Shown one piece after another: positions 41,742 through 50,216 of a DNA stretch of 64,000 nt (position 1 is the first letter of the stretch; every line of letters starts with the position of its first letter). A program made the position numbers and the translations under genes. The notes beneath the pieces are model-generated. The model was not told where the DNA came from and did not search any database. It was given only the letters and a program-made list of their open reading frames with translations. This DNA is from JBAZMA01 sp041649995 (lineage in GTDB: Bacteria > Omnitrophota > Gorgyraeia > Velamenicoccales > Velamenicoccaceae), in the NCBI GenBank assembly GCA_041649995.1, contig JBAZMA010000003.1:62001-126000 (forward strand). Direction: 5' to 3'.

Positions 41742-42717
41742 GCGGGAATTAGTTATCGTCGGAGCGGGGCCCGCGGGGATGGCCGCGGCGATTGCCGCGC
41801 GGGAGGAGGGGGTTGAGGATATTCTCCTGCTTGAGCGCGACCAGTATCCTGGAGGTATTTTGAATCAATGCGTCCATACCGGTTTCGGCATCGAATATTT
41901 TCATGAAGTGCTGACCGGCCCGGAATACGCGCAGCATTTCATTGATAAACTCCAGGAGATGACCGGGATCACGATCAGCCTGAAATCATTCGTGGTGCGC
42001 CTGACCAAGGACAAAACCTTGACCTATTTGCGGCCGGGCGCGCTCGAGGAAGTCAGGGCGCGCGCATTGATCATGGCTACCGGCTGCCGCGAAAAGACCC
42101 GGGAAATGGTTCATATCCCCGGCACACGTCCTGCGGGAATCTTTTCCGCGGGCCTGGCCCAGAAGCTCATTAATGTGGAAGGATTGCTTCCGGGCAAAGA
42201 AGCGGTGATTGTCGGTTCAGGGGATATCGGCCTCATCATGGCACGGCGCTTTATCCTTGAGGGCGCCCAGGTCAAGGGCATCATTGAAATCCAGAAACAG
42301 AGCCGCGGCCTGACGCGCAACGTCGTGCAGTGCGTTGAGGATTTTGAGGTCCCGCTGTATTGCCGCCATAAGATTTCGCGTATTCTGGGGCGCGACCGCG
42401 TGGAGGGCGTTGATGTCATGGCTGTGGATGAGGATTTGCGTGAAGTCCCGGGTTCGGCATTCAGGCTTGCCTGCGACACGGTCCTTGTGTCCGTCGGGCT
42501 TATCCCTGAAAACGAGCTTGTGGAGATGGCAGGCGCCGTCCTGGATAAAAGAACCAATTCTCCCGTATCAGGCGGTCTGAATTTGACATCCATCCCGGGT
42601 TTATTCGTCTGCGGCAACGCTTTTAAAGTCTATGACATTGTCGATTCCGTCTCGCGCGACAGCGCGGCCTGCGGCCGCCTCGCCGCGGCTTATCTTAAGG
42701 GGGCGCGCAAGTCATGA
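41734..42717 (+). CDS. FAD/NAD-dependent oxidoreductase of the glycerol operon
   Basis: 327 aa, two-dinucleotide-binding flavoprotein: FAD motif IVGAGPAGMAAA at the start, MATGCREKTRE in the middle and NAD motif IVGSGDIGLIMARR near 160. Resembles the oxidoreductase partner found with GlpA and DUF1667 in Firmicutes and Thermotogae, which likely passes electrons from glycerol 3-phosphate oxidation to NAD(P) or another carrier. Includes a Cys-containing GGILNQCVHTGFG segment. The stop overlaps the DUF1667 start. Confidence 0.88.
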   Translation: MRERELVIVGAGPAGMAAAIAAREEGVEDILLLERDQYPGGILNQCVHTGFGIEYFHEVLTGPEYAQHFIDKLQEMTGITISLKSFVVRLTKDKTLTYLRPGALEEVRARALIMATGCREKTREMVHIPGTRPAGIFSAGLAQKLINVEGLLPGKEAVIVGSGDIGLIMARRFILEGAQVKGIIEIQKQSRGLTRNVVQCVEDFEVPLYCRHKISRILGRDRVEGVDVMAVDEDLREVPGSAFRLACDTVLVSVGLIPENELVEMAGAVLDKRTNSPVSGGLNLTSIPGLFVCGNAFKVYDIVDSVSRDSAACGRLAAAYLKGARKS

Positions 42718-43079
42718 TCAAAAAGATGACCTGCATCCAGTGTCCGAAAAGCTGCTGCCTGAGCGTGGATATAGAAAACTGCCGCGTGAGGCAGGTCAGC
42801 GGAAATCTTTGTCCCAAGGGAGAGGAATACGCGGGCGCGGAAGTTGAAAATCCCCGCAGGATCCTGACCGCGACTGTCCTGGCGCGCGGCCTGTCGATGA
42901 AAATGATCCCTGTGCGCACGGATCAGCCGATCCCCAGGCACAGGATGCGGGAAGCCGCGGCCGAGATCAAAAAGATCCGGTGGGACCGCCCTTTGAAAAC
43001 GGGCGATGTTATGGTCGCGGATTTTTTAGGTTTGGGGGTTAATCTGATCGCGACGAGGAGTATCGCGGCTCATTTTTGA
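42714..43079 (+). CDS. DUF1667 iron-sulfur-type protein
   Basis: 121 aa. N-terminal CIQCPKSCCL and GNLCPKG provide four or more cysteines suited to an iron-sulfur cluster, as in the N-terminus of molybdopterin oxidoreductases, without the rest of that enzyme. DUF1667 proteins regularly accompany GlpA/GlpK-type clusters, so it is probably an electron-transfer subunit of the glycerol-3-phosphate dehydrogenase complex. Last gene of the operon. Confidence 0.9.
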   Translation: MIKKMTCIQCPKSCCLSVDIENCRVRQVSGNLCPKGEEYAGAEVENPRRILTATVLARGLSMKMIPVRTDQPIPRHRMREAAAEIKKIRWDRPLKTGDVMVADFLGLGVNLIATRSIAAHF

Positions 43080-43137
43080 AAACGGGATATCTTTTGAAGG
43101 GGTGAAGAAAGGCGCGGACCGGCCGTGATGGAAGAAA

Positions 43138-43869
43138 TCAATCGTGGTTTTTTATTTTTCCTTCCAGGGCGGCGCGCACGGTGTCCCTGAGTTTGGCGAA
43201 ATCCGCGGGTTGATAGGCCGTTGTTTCTATGGGGGGGAGGATCTTGAGCTTGGCGGTTGTTTTGACCGCGAAGATCCAGCTGCCCCGCGGGATGGCGGTG
43301 CCTGTGCCTTCAAACACGACAGGCAGGATCGGCACGTGTTCTTTTATGGCGAGTTTGAACGCGCCGTTACGAAAATCCCCGATCTGCTCTGTTTCGCTTC
43401 GCGTTCCTTCCGGAAAGAAAAAGACCGACATCCCGGCGCGCAGCCATTGGGAGGCCTCGCGGTAGGTTTTCTTTATGCTTCCGAAATCGCCCCTCTCGAG
43501 TTTGATATGCCTGGTGAGGGAGAGCGACCAGCCGATAAAAGGGATTTTGAACAGGACCTGTTTGGCGACCCATTTGAACTGGGTTTTCATCTGATACGCG
43601 ACGACGATATCGCCTAAGCTCTGGTGATTGGCGACAATGATATAGGTGCGGTTTTTATCGATATTGTCCCGCCCGCTGACGCTCAGTTTCCAGTAGGGGT
43701 TCAGGGCGATGACGGCGTCAGACCACCAGAAGCACTGCCTGTGCGCGAGGGCGCGTTTTTTATCGAAAGGATAAAAAAGAATAACGCACAGCAATACCGC
43801 GAAATATACCAGGATGGTGAGGATGCAGATGCCAAACCAGATGAGGATGGATAAAAGAGCTCTTTTCAT
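43138..43869 (-). CDS. plsC: 1-acyl-sn-glycerol-3-phosphate acyltransferase
   Basis: 243 aa. One or two N-terminal membrane helices. Acyltransferase block NHQSLGD (the H-x4-D catalytic pair reads HQSLGD) and the FPEGTRS phosphate-binding block are both present. Makes phosphatidic acid from lysophosphatidic acid. I place the start at ATG 43869 because the promoter's -10 box ends only 7 nt upstream; a longer frame to 43905 would need translation of promoter DNA. No ribosome site, so probably leaderless. Confidence 0.92.
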   Translation of the reverse strand: MKRALLSILIWFGICILTILVYFAVLLCVILFYPFDKKRALAHRQCFWWSDAVIALNPYWKLSVSGRDNIDKNRTYIIVANHQSLGDIVVAYQMKTQFKWVAKQVLFKIPFIGWSLSLTRHIKLERGDFGSIKKTYREASQWLRAGMSVFFFPEGTRSETEQIGDFRNGAFKLAIKEHVPILPVVFEGTGTAIPRGSWIFAVKTTAKLKILPPIETTAYQPADFAKLRDTVRAALEGKIKNHD

Positions 43870-43876
43870 TCCCAAC

Positions 43877-43905
43877 ATCATAGGCGACGCAGCGGAAGTT
43901 GTCAA
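43877..43905 (-). promoter_or_regulatory. Promoter of plsC
   Basis: On the minus strand: TTGACA, 17 nt, TATGAT, then 7 nt to the ATG at 43869. Near-consensus, placing the transcript start at the start codon. Confidence 0.85.
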
Positions 43906-44007
43906 GAAACTCGCAAGAGGGGACGATGGTAAGAGCGTATTGGACGCGGTTTATGCTAGAATAAAAAAACGTCACGTTCGGCAGTTTCACTCAAATCAGG
44001 AGTTGAC

Positions 44008-44943
44008 ATGAAAGAAGAAAGCTTAAACCCGGGATTGGAAAAAAAGCGGCTGCAGATACTGGCGGTCAGGGTTTCTATCGCGGGATCTGTGGCGCTGTTT
44101 CTGGTCTCAGCCGCTGTGGGCATCGCCGTTGATTCTGTCACCCTGATCCTGGACGCCTCGGCGAATCTGGTCATCATTGCCGTGGCCTTCCTTATGAATT
44201 ACGCGATTAATAAAATCCACCGGCCCGCGGATGAGGCTTATCATTTCGGGTATCACAAATACGAGCCGCTGGTGGCCTGCGTGCAGGGGGTGTTGATCTT
44301 TTCGACCTGCGCCATTGCCATAAAATTCGCCGTTCAGGATATCCTGCACGCCGAGGATATGACAAACCATCTCATCCCCGTTGTGGCCACATTTTTCTCC
44401 AGCATTCTCGGCGTGTTTATCACGATCTATTTGAAAAAAACGGCCAGGCGCACAGGCTCATCCATGCTGGAGGCGGCCGGAACGCACTGGCATATGGATA
44501 CGGCGCTTTCCTTCGGCATTTGTTTCGGTTTTTTTCTCGGGCTCATCCTGCAAAAAGGCGGTTATGCCAGGCTCACGCCCTACGTGGACCCTGTCATGGC
44601 CATTATCCTGGCCCTGGTTTTTCTCGCGGCGCCGGCGAAAACAATATTCAGCAATCTCCCTGAGCTGCTGGACGCGGCGCCCGGAGGCGGCATCTATCAC
44701 AAAATCAGGAAGGTTTTGGATGCGCGCAAGCCCGCGTCCCTGGCTGTCGGCAGGGTCCGCACGCGCAAGGCCGGCGAGAAGATATTCCTGGAGGTGATTT
44801 TTACTTCCGCAGGCGACCTGACGATCGCGCAGACCGAAGAATTGGCGGACAGGATAGAACAAGATATGAAATCCGAACTCGGTAACTGCGACGTTGTGAC
44901 CTGTTTTAAGTCTAAAACGCCTTTTTCAAAGCCATCGGCATAA
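44008..44943 (+). CDS. Cation diffusion facilitator-family transporter
   Basis: 311 aa, about six membrane helices and a C-terminal cytosolic domain. Helix-2 motif ILDASANL, the YHFGYHKYEP loop and the THWHMDTALS stretch in helix 5 correspond to CDF metal-binding positions. The family exports Zn2+, Mn2+, Fe2+ or similar by proton antiport; the metal is not decidable. Start ATG 44008 has AGGAG upstream. An extended -10 box (TGCTAGAAT) lies about 40 nt upstream. Confidence 0.85.
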   Translation: MKEESLNPGLEKKRLQILAVRVSIAGSVALFLVSAAVGIAVDSVTLILDASANLVIIAVAFLMNYAINKIHRPADEAYHFGYHKYEPLVACVQGVLIFSTCAIAIKFAVQDILHAEDMTNHLIPVVATFFSSILGVFITIYLKKTARRTGSSMLEAAGTHWHMDTALSFGICFGFFLGLILQKGGYARLTPYVDPVMAIILALVFLAAPAKTIFSNLPELLDAAPGGGIYHKIRKVLDARKPASLAVGRVRTRKAGEKIFLEVIFTSAGDLTIAQTEELADRIEQDMKSELGNCDVVTCFKSKTPFSKPSA

Positions 44944-44949
44944 TAAATA

Positions 44950-44978
44950 TTGACAGCCCTGTTTAACAGATATAAAAT
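44950..44978 (+). promoter_or_regulatory. Promoter of the nfnA-nfnB-gdhA operon
   Basis: TTGACA, 17 nt, TAAAAT. The leader of about 145 nt carries a terminator-like hairpin at 45023-45059. Confidence 0.82.
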
Positions 44979-45022
44979 TAAAACTCTTTAAAATGTTCCT
45001 CAAATAAGCAGAGTATGCGACA

Positions 45023-45059
45023 AAGACGTCCATATAATGTTCACGGATGTCTTTTTTTT
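45023..45059 (+). terminator. Leader terminator/attenuator before nfnA
   Basis: AAGACGTCC against GGATGTCTT (9 bp, one G-T) with a 13-nt loop, followed by eight T. It lies between the promoter and the first gene, so it may act as an attenuator. A small stem TTGGG/CCCAG follows at about 45062-45077. Confidence 0.7.
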
Positions 45060-45128
45060 CGTTGGGTTTCATCCCAGGGCAGTTTCGTCTAAAAAAGTCA
45101 TTTTCGGGTACAGGAGAAAGCAGATCAG

Positions 45129-45968
45129 ATGAAAATATTGAGCCGGGAAGTTATCGCGGATGTCGGAGGGGTGCGTATCGTAAAGATCGCCGTTTATTCC
45201 CCGGATATCGCTGCCAAGGCCAGGCCGGGCCAGTTTGTCGTGCTGATGGTCAGGGAAGAGGGTGAGAGGGTCCCTTTGACCGTTGTCGAAACCGATACGG
45301 ACAAAGGAACGCTGGCGTTGATCGCGCAGGAGGCGGGCCTGACGACCAGGCTTTTGGCGGGTCTGCAGCCGGGGGATTCCCTTTATTCACTCGTGGGCCC
45401 TCTGGGCCATCCCACCGAGATCAAAAAGTATGGAAGGGTGATCTTTGTGGGGGGAGGCGTGGGCATCGCGGAAGTGCTTCCTGTCGCCAGGGCGATCAAA
45501 GGCGCCGGCAACCATGTGACGGCCATCATCGGCGCCCGCGCGAAAGAGCTTTTGATTCTCGAGCAGGAACTCAAAGCCGTTTCGGACGAGTTCGTTGTCA
45601 TGACGGATGACGGTTCTTACGGCCGAAAGGGTTTCGTGACCGAAGCGCTCAAAGAGCTTCTTGAAAAAACAAAATATGACCTTGTTTACGCCGTAGGCCC
45701 CATCCCCATGATGAGGGCTGTTTCTGTTGTGACCAAACCTTTCGAGGTGCCGACCCTTGTTTCGCTTAACGCGATCATGGTGGACGGCACAGGCATGTGC
45801 GGTTGCTGCAGGGTCAGCGTGGGCAAAGAAGTGAAGTTCAGCTGTGTCGACGGGCCCGAATTCGACGCCGGCCAGGTGGACTGGGATGAGCTCGTCAAAC
45901 GCAATAGCATTTATGCCGAAAAAGAAAAACACATCTGCCGCCATCACAGCGAACAACTGGGAAGATAA
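45129..45968 (+). CDS. nfnA: NADH-dependent ferredoxin:NADP+ oxidoreductase subunit A (NfnA/SudB-like)
   Basis: 279 aa. Ferredoxin-reductase-type FAD domain (RPGQFVVLMV, RVPLTVVE), NAD domain starting FVGGGVGIAEVLP, and a C-terminal [2Fe-2S] site MCGCCRV...FSCVDGPEF. In NfnAB it binds NADH and takes part in flavin-based electron bifurcation between NADH, ferredoxin and NADP+. It overlaps nfnB by one base (TAATG). A sulfide dehydrogenase or a GltD-associated role are alternatives for this family. Confidence 0.9.
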   Translation: MKILSREVIADVGGVRIVKIAVYSPDIAAKARPGQFVVLMVREEGERVPLTVVETDTDKGTLALIAQEAGLTTRLLAGLQPGDSLYSLVGPLGHPTEIKKYGRVIFVGGGVGIAEVLPVARAIKGAGNHVTAIIGARAKELLILEQELKAVSDEFVVMTDDGSYGRKGFVTEALKELLEKTKYDLVYAVGPIPMMRAVSVVTKPFEVPTLVSLNAIMVDGTGMCGCCRVSVGKEVKFSCVDGPEFDAGQVDWDELVKRNSIYAEKEKHICRHHSEQLGR

Positions 45969-47395
45969 TGAGAAAAGAACCCGTTAAGATCAAGGAAAAG
46001 GACAGCGCTGTCAGGGTCAAGGGCTTTGAAGAGGTCGTGGAGGGCTTTTGCGAGGAGGAAGTGCTGCAGGAGGCCGCGCGCTGTATTCAATGCAAGGACC
46101 CCAAATGCGTTTCAGGGTGTCCTGTCGGCATCGACATCAAGACGTTTATCGGCCAGATCATGAAAAAGGACTATGAGGGGGCTTATTTCACGATCCGCCA
46201 GAAGAATAACTTTCCTTCCATCTGTGGAAGGGTGTGTCCCGCGGAATATCAGTGCCGCAAGGCCTGCGTTTTTTCGAAAAAAGGGGAACCGTTCGCCTCG
46301 AAGGAGGCCATCGGTATTCATTTTCTGGAGAGGTTTATCGGGGATTACGGAGCCCGGAAAAAACTCCAGGGGAAAGCGGCCGCCGAAAACAGGCGCTCGC
46401 GCGTGAGAGTCGCTGTTGTCGGAGCAGGCCCGGCCGGCCTCTGCTGCGCCGGAGAGCTGGCAAGGCGCGGCATCCAGGTGGTGGTGTTTGAGGGGCTGCA
46501 CAAAACCGGCGGGGTCTTGCGTTACGGCATTCCTTCTTTCAGGCTTCCCAGGAATATCCTCGATTTCGAGATCGGTTCGCTGAAAGAGCTGGGGGTTGAG
46601 ATCAGGACGAATCATCTGATCGGCCAGGTCAAGAGCGTTGATGAGCTTCTGGCCGAGGGATTCAAGGCTGTTTTTCTGGGCCTGGGCGCGGGGATTCCTT
46701 CTTTTATGGGCATTGAGGGTGAGAATCTGTGCAACATTTATTCCGCGAATGAATTTTTGACCCGGGTCAACCTCATGGCCGCGCATGAATTCCCCGCCAG
46801 CCATACGCCTGTCAATATCGGACGGCATATCGTGGTTATCGGCGGAGGCAACACCGCGATGGACGCCGCGCGCGTCGCCATCAGGCTGCAGCATATGAAC
46901 GGGATCGCTCCCGACACGTCGGTTTTCTACAGGCGCACAGAGATAGAAATGCCGGCCCGCAGGCTCGAGATAGAGCATGCCAAGGAGGAGGGCGTTAAAT
47001 TTGTCCTTTTGTCCAAGCCGGAAGGGTTCCGCGGCGATGACAAAGGTTTTGTCAGGAAAATGCGCGCTTCGCGCTGCGAGCTGGGGGAACCGGATTCCAG
47101 CGGCCGGCGCAGGCCTGTGGTCATTGAAGGCAGTTCTTTTGAGGTCGATTGCGACCAGGCGATCATCGCCATTGGGCTGGGGGCCAATAAGATCCTGACC
47201 AGCGTTACCCCGCGCCTTGAAACGGATAAATACGGCGATGTCATCGTCAATCATGAAACCATGGAAACCTCTATCCAGGGGGTTTTCGCGGGAGGCGATA
47301 TTGTGGGAGGCGAAGGGACGGTCATCGAAGCGATGGGGATGGCGAAAAAAGCGGCCAAGGCTATTTTGGATTACCTGGACAAGGCAGGCGTCTGA
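45968..47395 (+). CDS. nfnB: NADH-dependent ferredoxin:NADP+ oxidoreductase subunit B (NfnB/GltD-like)
   Basis: 475 aa. Two N-terminal [4Fe-4S] cysteine sets (CIQCKDPKCVSGCPVG and CGRVCPAEYQCRKAC), FAD motif VVGAGPAGLCCAGELARRG, NADPH motif VIGGGNTAMDAAR and the closing FAGGDIVGGEGTVIEAM. This is the bifurcating-flavin subunit of NfnAB, also very like the small subunit of glutamate synthase. With gdhA next in the operon it would provide NADPH for glutamate synthesis from ammonia. Confidence 0.92.
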   Translation: MRKEPVKIKEKDSAVRVKGFEEVVEGFCEEEVLQEAARCIQCKDPKCVSGCPVGIDIKTFIGQIMKKDYEGAYFTIRQKNNFPSICGRVCPAEYQCRKACVFSKKGEPFASKEAIGIHFLERFIGDYGARKKLQGKAAAENRRSRVRVAVVGAGPAGLCCAGELARRGIQVVVFEGLHKTGGVLRYGIPSFRLPRNILDFEIGSLKELGVEIRTNHLIGQVKSVDELLAEGFKAVFLGLGAGIPSFMGIEGENLCNIYSANEFLTRVNLMAAHEFPASHTPVNIGRHIVVIGGGNTAMDAARVAIRLQHMNGIAPDTSVFYRRTEIEMPARRLEIEHAKEEGVKFVLLSKPEGFRGDDKGFVRKMRASRCELGEPDSSGRRRPVVIEGSSFEVDCDQAIIAIGLGANKILTSVTPRLETDKYGDVIVNHETMETSIQGVFAGGDIVGGEGTVIEAMGMAKKAAKAILDYLDKAGV

Positions 47396-47407
47396 AAAAA
47401 AGGAGAG

Positions 47408-48748
47408 ATGATGGCAAAGAGAACTGAAGGCATCATTGATAAGGTCATCAGCAAGAACCCCGGGGAACCGGAATTTCATCAGGCTGTAAGGGAGGTTGTG
47501 GATTCGCTGTCTCCTTTTATTGAAAAGAATCCCAGATATCAAGACGCCAAGATCATGGAACGGATGGTTGAGCCGGAGAGGCTGATCATGTTTCGCGTTC
47601 CCTGGGTTGACGATAAAGGGGAAATCCAGGTCAACAGGGGTTATCGCATCGAGATGAACAGCGCCATCGGCCCCTATAAGGGCGGTTTAAGGTTTCATCC
47701 GAGCGTCAATCTCAGCATCCTGAAGTTTCTGGCGTTCGAACAGGTCCTCAAAAACAGCCTGACAACGCTTCCCATGGGCGGCGGCAAAGGCGGTTCTGAT
47801 TTTGATCCCAAGGGAAAGTCTGATAACGAGGTGATGAGGTTTTGCCAGAGTTTCATGAATGAGCTTTTCAGGCATATCGGCCCGGATACGGACGTTCCTG
47901 CCGGCGATATCGGCGTGGGGGGCCGGGAAATCGGCTATCTGTTCGGCCAGTACAAGCGGCTCAGGAATGAATTCACGGGCGTTTTGACCGGCAAGGGATT
48001 GTGCTGGGGCGGCAGTTTGATACGCCCGGAAGCCACCGGTTACGGCTGCGTCTTTTTTGTCGAGGAGATGTTGAAGACGAAAGGGGAATCCCTCAAAGGC
48101 AAGGTGTGCGCTGTCTCCGGTTCCGGCAACGTCGCCCAGTATACGGTAGAGAAATTATTGCAGTTAGGGGCCAAGGTCGTGACGCTTTCTGATTCCGACG
48201 GTTTTATCTATGACAAGGACGGGATTGACCACAAGGAATTGAAATGCGTCCTGGACCTCAAAAATGTCCGTCGGGGAAGAATCAAGGAATGCGCCAAGGA
48301 ATTCAACTGCGAATATTTTGATAAGAAGAGGCCGTGGCAGGTCAAGTGCGATATCGCCTTCCCTTCGGCGACGCAGAATGAGATTTCCGAGGAAGACGCC
48401 AAAACGCTCGTCAAGAACGGCTGTATGGCTGTCGGCGAAGGCGCCAATATGCCCACGACCCCGGAAGGGATCAATGTCTTTCAAAAAGCCAGGATCCTCT
48501 ACGCTCCGGGCAAGGCCGCGAATGCCGGCGGTGTCGCCACCTCCGGGCTGGAAATGACTCAGAACAGCATGCGGCTGAGCTGGACGCGGGAAGAGGTCGA
48601 AAAGAGGCTTCACGATATCATGATCGCGATCCATGAAAACTGTGTCCGTTACGGCAAAGAAGGCAGCCATATCGATTACGTCAAAGGCGCCAATATCGCC
48701 GGGTTCGTGAAAGTCGCGGACGCGATGATCGCTCAAGGGGTCGTTTAA
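47408..48748 (+). CDS. gdhA: NADP-type glutamate dehydrogenase
   Basis: 446 aa, the hexameric bacterial form. Substrate and catalytic motifs GGLRFHPSVN, PMGGGKGGSDFDPKG (catalytic Lys) and DVPAGDIGVGGREIGYL are present. Rossmann motif SGSGNVAQY near residue 238. Catalyses 2-oxoglutarate + NH4+ + NADPH to glutamate. AAAAGGAGAG precedes two adjacent ATGs (47408, 47411). Operon partner of nfnAB, 12 nt downstream. Confidence 0.96.
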   Translation: MMAKRTEGIIDKVISKNPGEPEFHQAVREVVDSLSPFIEKNPRYQDAKIMERMVEPERLIMFRVPWVDDKGEIQVNRGYRIEMNSAIGPYKGGLRFHPSVNLSILKFLAFEQVLKNSLTTLPMGGGKGGSDFDPKGKSDNEVMRFCQSFMNELFRHIGPDTDVPAGDIGVGGREIGYLFGQYKRLRNEFTGVLTGKGLCWGGSLIRPEATGYGCVFFVEEMLKTKGESLKGKVCAVSGSGNVAQYTVEKLLQLGAKVVTLSDSDGFIYDKDGIDHKELKCVLDLKNVRRGRIKECAKEFNCEYFDKKRPWQVKCDIAFPSATQNEISEEDAKTLVKNGCMAVGEGANMPTTPEGINVFQKARILYAPGKAANAGGVATSGLEMTQNSMRLSWTREEVEKRLHDIMIAIHENCVRYGKEGSHIDYVKGANIAGFVKVADAMIAQGVV

Positions 48749-48761
48749 AAAGGAGGGCGTG

Positions 48762-48953
48762 TTGGCAAAGACGAGCTGTGCTGTCAGTACGGTTCTCAGG
48801 GGAGCGGCCATGATCCTGCTTTTGGGCGCGGCCTTTGATGTGTGGCCCTGGAGAGACAATGCCGTTATTTTTATCGCTGTGGCCCTGTTGATCATCACAG
48901 GAATGGTTTCCGGCATGGCCGGCGGCGCGAAAAAGACGGGTTGCTGCGGGTAG
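48762..48953 (+). CDS. Small membrane protein with Cys-rich C-terminus
   Basis: 63 aa, two hydrophobic helices (about 10-24 and 31-52), ending KKTGCCG. AGGAGG (48751-48756) lies 5 nt before TTG 48762; GTG 48759 is the in-frame alternative. No family recognised. 13 nt after gdhA and followed by a strong hairpin, so it closes the nfn-gdh operon. Confidence 0.6.
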   Translation: MAKTSCAVSTVLRGAAMILLLGAAFDVWPWRDNAVIFIAVALLIITGMVSGMAGGAKKTGCCG

Positions 48954-48982
48954 CCTTTTTTAGATTATTTGAAAAACAAAAC

Positions 48983-49024
48983 AATAAAAGCCCTTAACCT
49001 TTTTTAGGTTTAAGGGCTTTTATT
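48983..49024 (+). terminator. Rho-independent terminator (bidirectional)
   Basis: AATAAAAGCCCTTAACCT against AGGTTTAAGGGCTTTTATT (one bulged base) with T-rich loop and tail and an A-rich 5' side. Could work in both directions. Confidence 0.9.
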
Positions 49025-49054
49025 ATGATCCCCCCGCGATTAAACCGATTCCTG

Positions 49055-49082
49055 TTGACATTGGGCGCAATATGATTAGACT
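49055..49082 (+). promoter_or_regulatory. Promoter of hflKC
   Basis: TTGACA, 16 nt, TAGACT. It is followed by a leader with two hairpins before hflK. Confidence 0.65.
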
Positions 49083-49149
49083 AGGTCTTATCAGGAACTG
49101 TTCATACGGGTTCAGGAGGAGGTTCTCCTGAAGGCTTTTGATGGTCGGG

Positions 49150-49186
49150 CCGCCATCTGTTTATTTTGAGATGGCGGTTTTATTTT
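49150..49186 (+). terminator. Leader terminator/attenuator before hflK
   Basis: CCGCCATCT-10 nt-AGATGGCGG followed by TTTTATTTTT, 32 nt before the hflK start. An upstream hairpin TTCAGGAG-gaggtt-CTCCTGAA (about 49110-49131) completes an attenuator-like pair. Nothing in the sequence says which signal it would sense. Confidence 0.7.
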
Positions 49187-49217
49187 TAGCGTTTCTAACT
49201 TCGGAAAGGAGCGCCTT

Positions 49218-50216
49218 ATGGAATGGCAGAATACCCCCACTCCCGATGAAATCATCGACGCGGGCAAGCAGAAATTCCTCGATTCCGGAAAATTCATTCC
49301 CTGGATCATCATTGTCCTGTTTGTCCTGATAGGTCTGGGAGGGTCCATTTATTCCATCGGTCCGGATGAAGTGGGAGTGATCCAGAGATTTGGAAAATAT
49401 CTGGGCTTGAGCGACCCGGGCCTGCACACGAAGTTTCCTTTCGGTATCGACAGGGTCACGCCGATCAAGGTGCAAAGGATATTCAAGGAAGAGTTCGGCG
49501 TAAGAAGCGCGCGCGCGGACGTCCAGGAAAGACGTTTTTACGGCACGGATATGGAGCAGTCGCTCATGCTGACAGGGGACTTGAATATCCTGGATGTCCG
49601 CTGGATCGTGCAATACAAGATCCAGGACCCTTTCAAGCTCCTTTTTGTCGTCCGCAATCCTTTGAGCGTCATCAGGGACGTCGCGGAAATCGTCATGCGC
49701 CGGCTGGTCGGCGATTACAGCGTGGATGAGGTGCTCACCATCAAAAGGGAAGAAATCGACGGCCTGGCCCAGGTGGAAATGCAGAGGATCCTGGATGATT
49801 ACGAGGTCGGGGTCCAGATCATAACGGTGAAATTGCTGGATGTGAACCCACCGGACAAGGTCAAGCCCGCTTTTAACGAAGTCAATGAGGCGAAACAGGA
49901 AAAGGAAAAGATGATCAATCAGGCCTGGGAGGCCTATAACAAGGCCATCCCAAGGGCCAAGGGCGAGGCCGAGAGGACGATCCGGCAGGCCGAAGGATAC
50001 AGCCTTGACAAGATCAACAGGGCCAGGGGGGAATCGGAAAGATTCCTGGTCACCTTAAGCGAATACAAGAAGGCTCCGGACATCACCCGCAAGAGGCTTT
50101 ATCTTGAAACACTGGCCGAGGTCCTGCCCAAGGCCAAAGAGAAATATATTATTGACCCGAGGCAATCTTCGTTGTTGCCGTTGCTGGATTTGGGCAAGAA
50201 GGGAGAGGTCAAGTGA
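49218..50216 (+). CDS. hflK: HflK-like SPFH/prohibitin protein
   Basis: 332 aa. One membrane helix (about 33-52) with a periplasmic SPFH domain starting GPDEVGVIQRFGKY, then a long charged coiled coil (EAKQEKEKMINQAWEAYNK). HflK and HflC form a large cage around the FtsH protease in the inner membrane and control membrane-protein turnover. AAAGGAG lies 6 nt upstream. It overlaps hflC at TGATG. Confidence 0.94.
   Translation: MEWQNTPTPDEIIDAGKQKFLDSGKFIPWIIIVLFVLIGLGGSIYSIGPDEVGVIQRFGKYLGLSDPGLHTKFPFGIDRVTPIKVQRIFKEEFGVRSARADVQERRFYGTDMEQSLMLTGDLNILDVRWIVQYKIQDPFKLLFVVRNPLSVIRDVAEIVMRRLVGDYSVDEVLTIKREEIDGLAQVEMQRILDDYEVGVQIITVKLLDVNPPDKVKPAFNEVNEAKQEKEKMINQAWEAYNKAIPRAKGEAERTIRQAEGYSLDKINRARGESERFLVTLSEYKKAPDITRKRLYLETLAEVLPKAKEKYIIDPRQSSLLPLLDLGKKGEVK

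Noticed and set aside
43870..43905. Longer PlsC start at 43905
   Set aside because: These codons coincide with the -10 and -35 boxes of a near-consensus promoter, so they would not be in the mRNA.
46112..47542. 476-codon open frame on the minus strand
   Set aside because: It lies opposite nfnB, which has full iron-sulfur, FAD and NADPH motifs. The antisense translation shows no domain and no ribosome site; GC-rich codon use explains the open frame.
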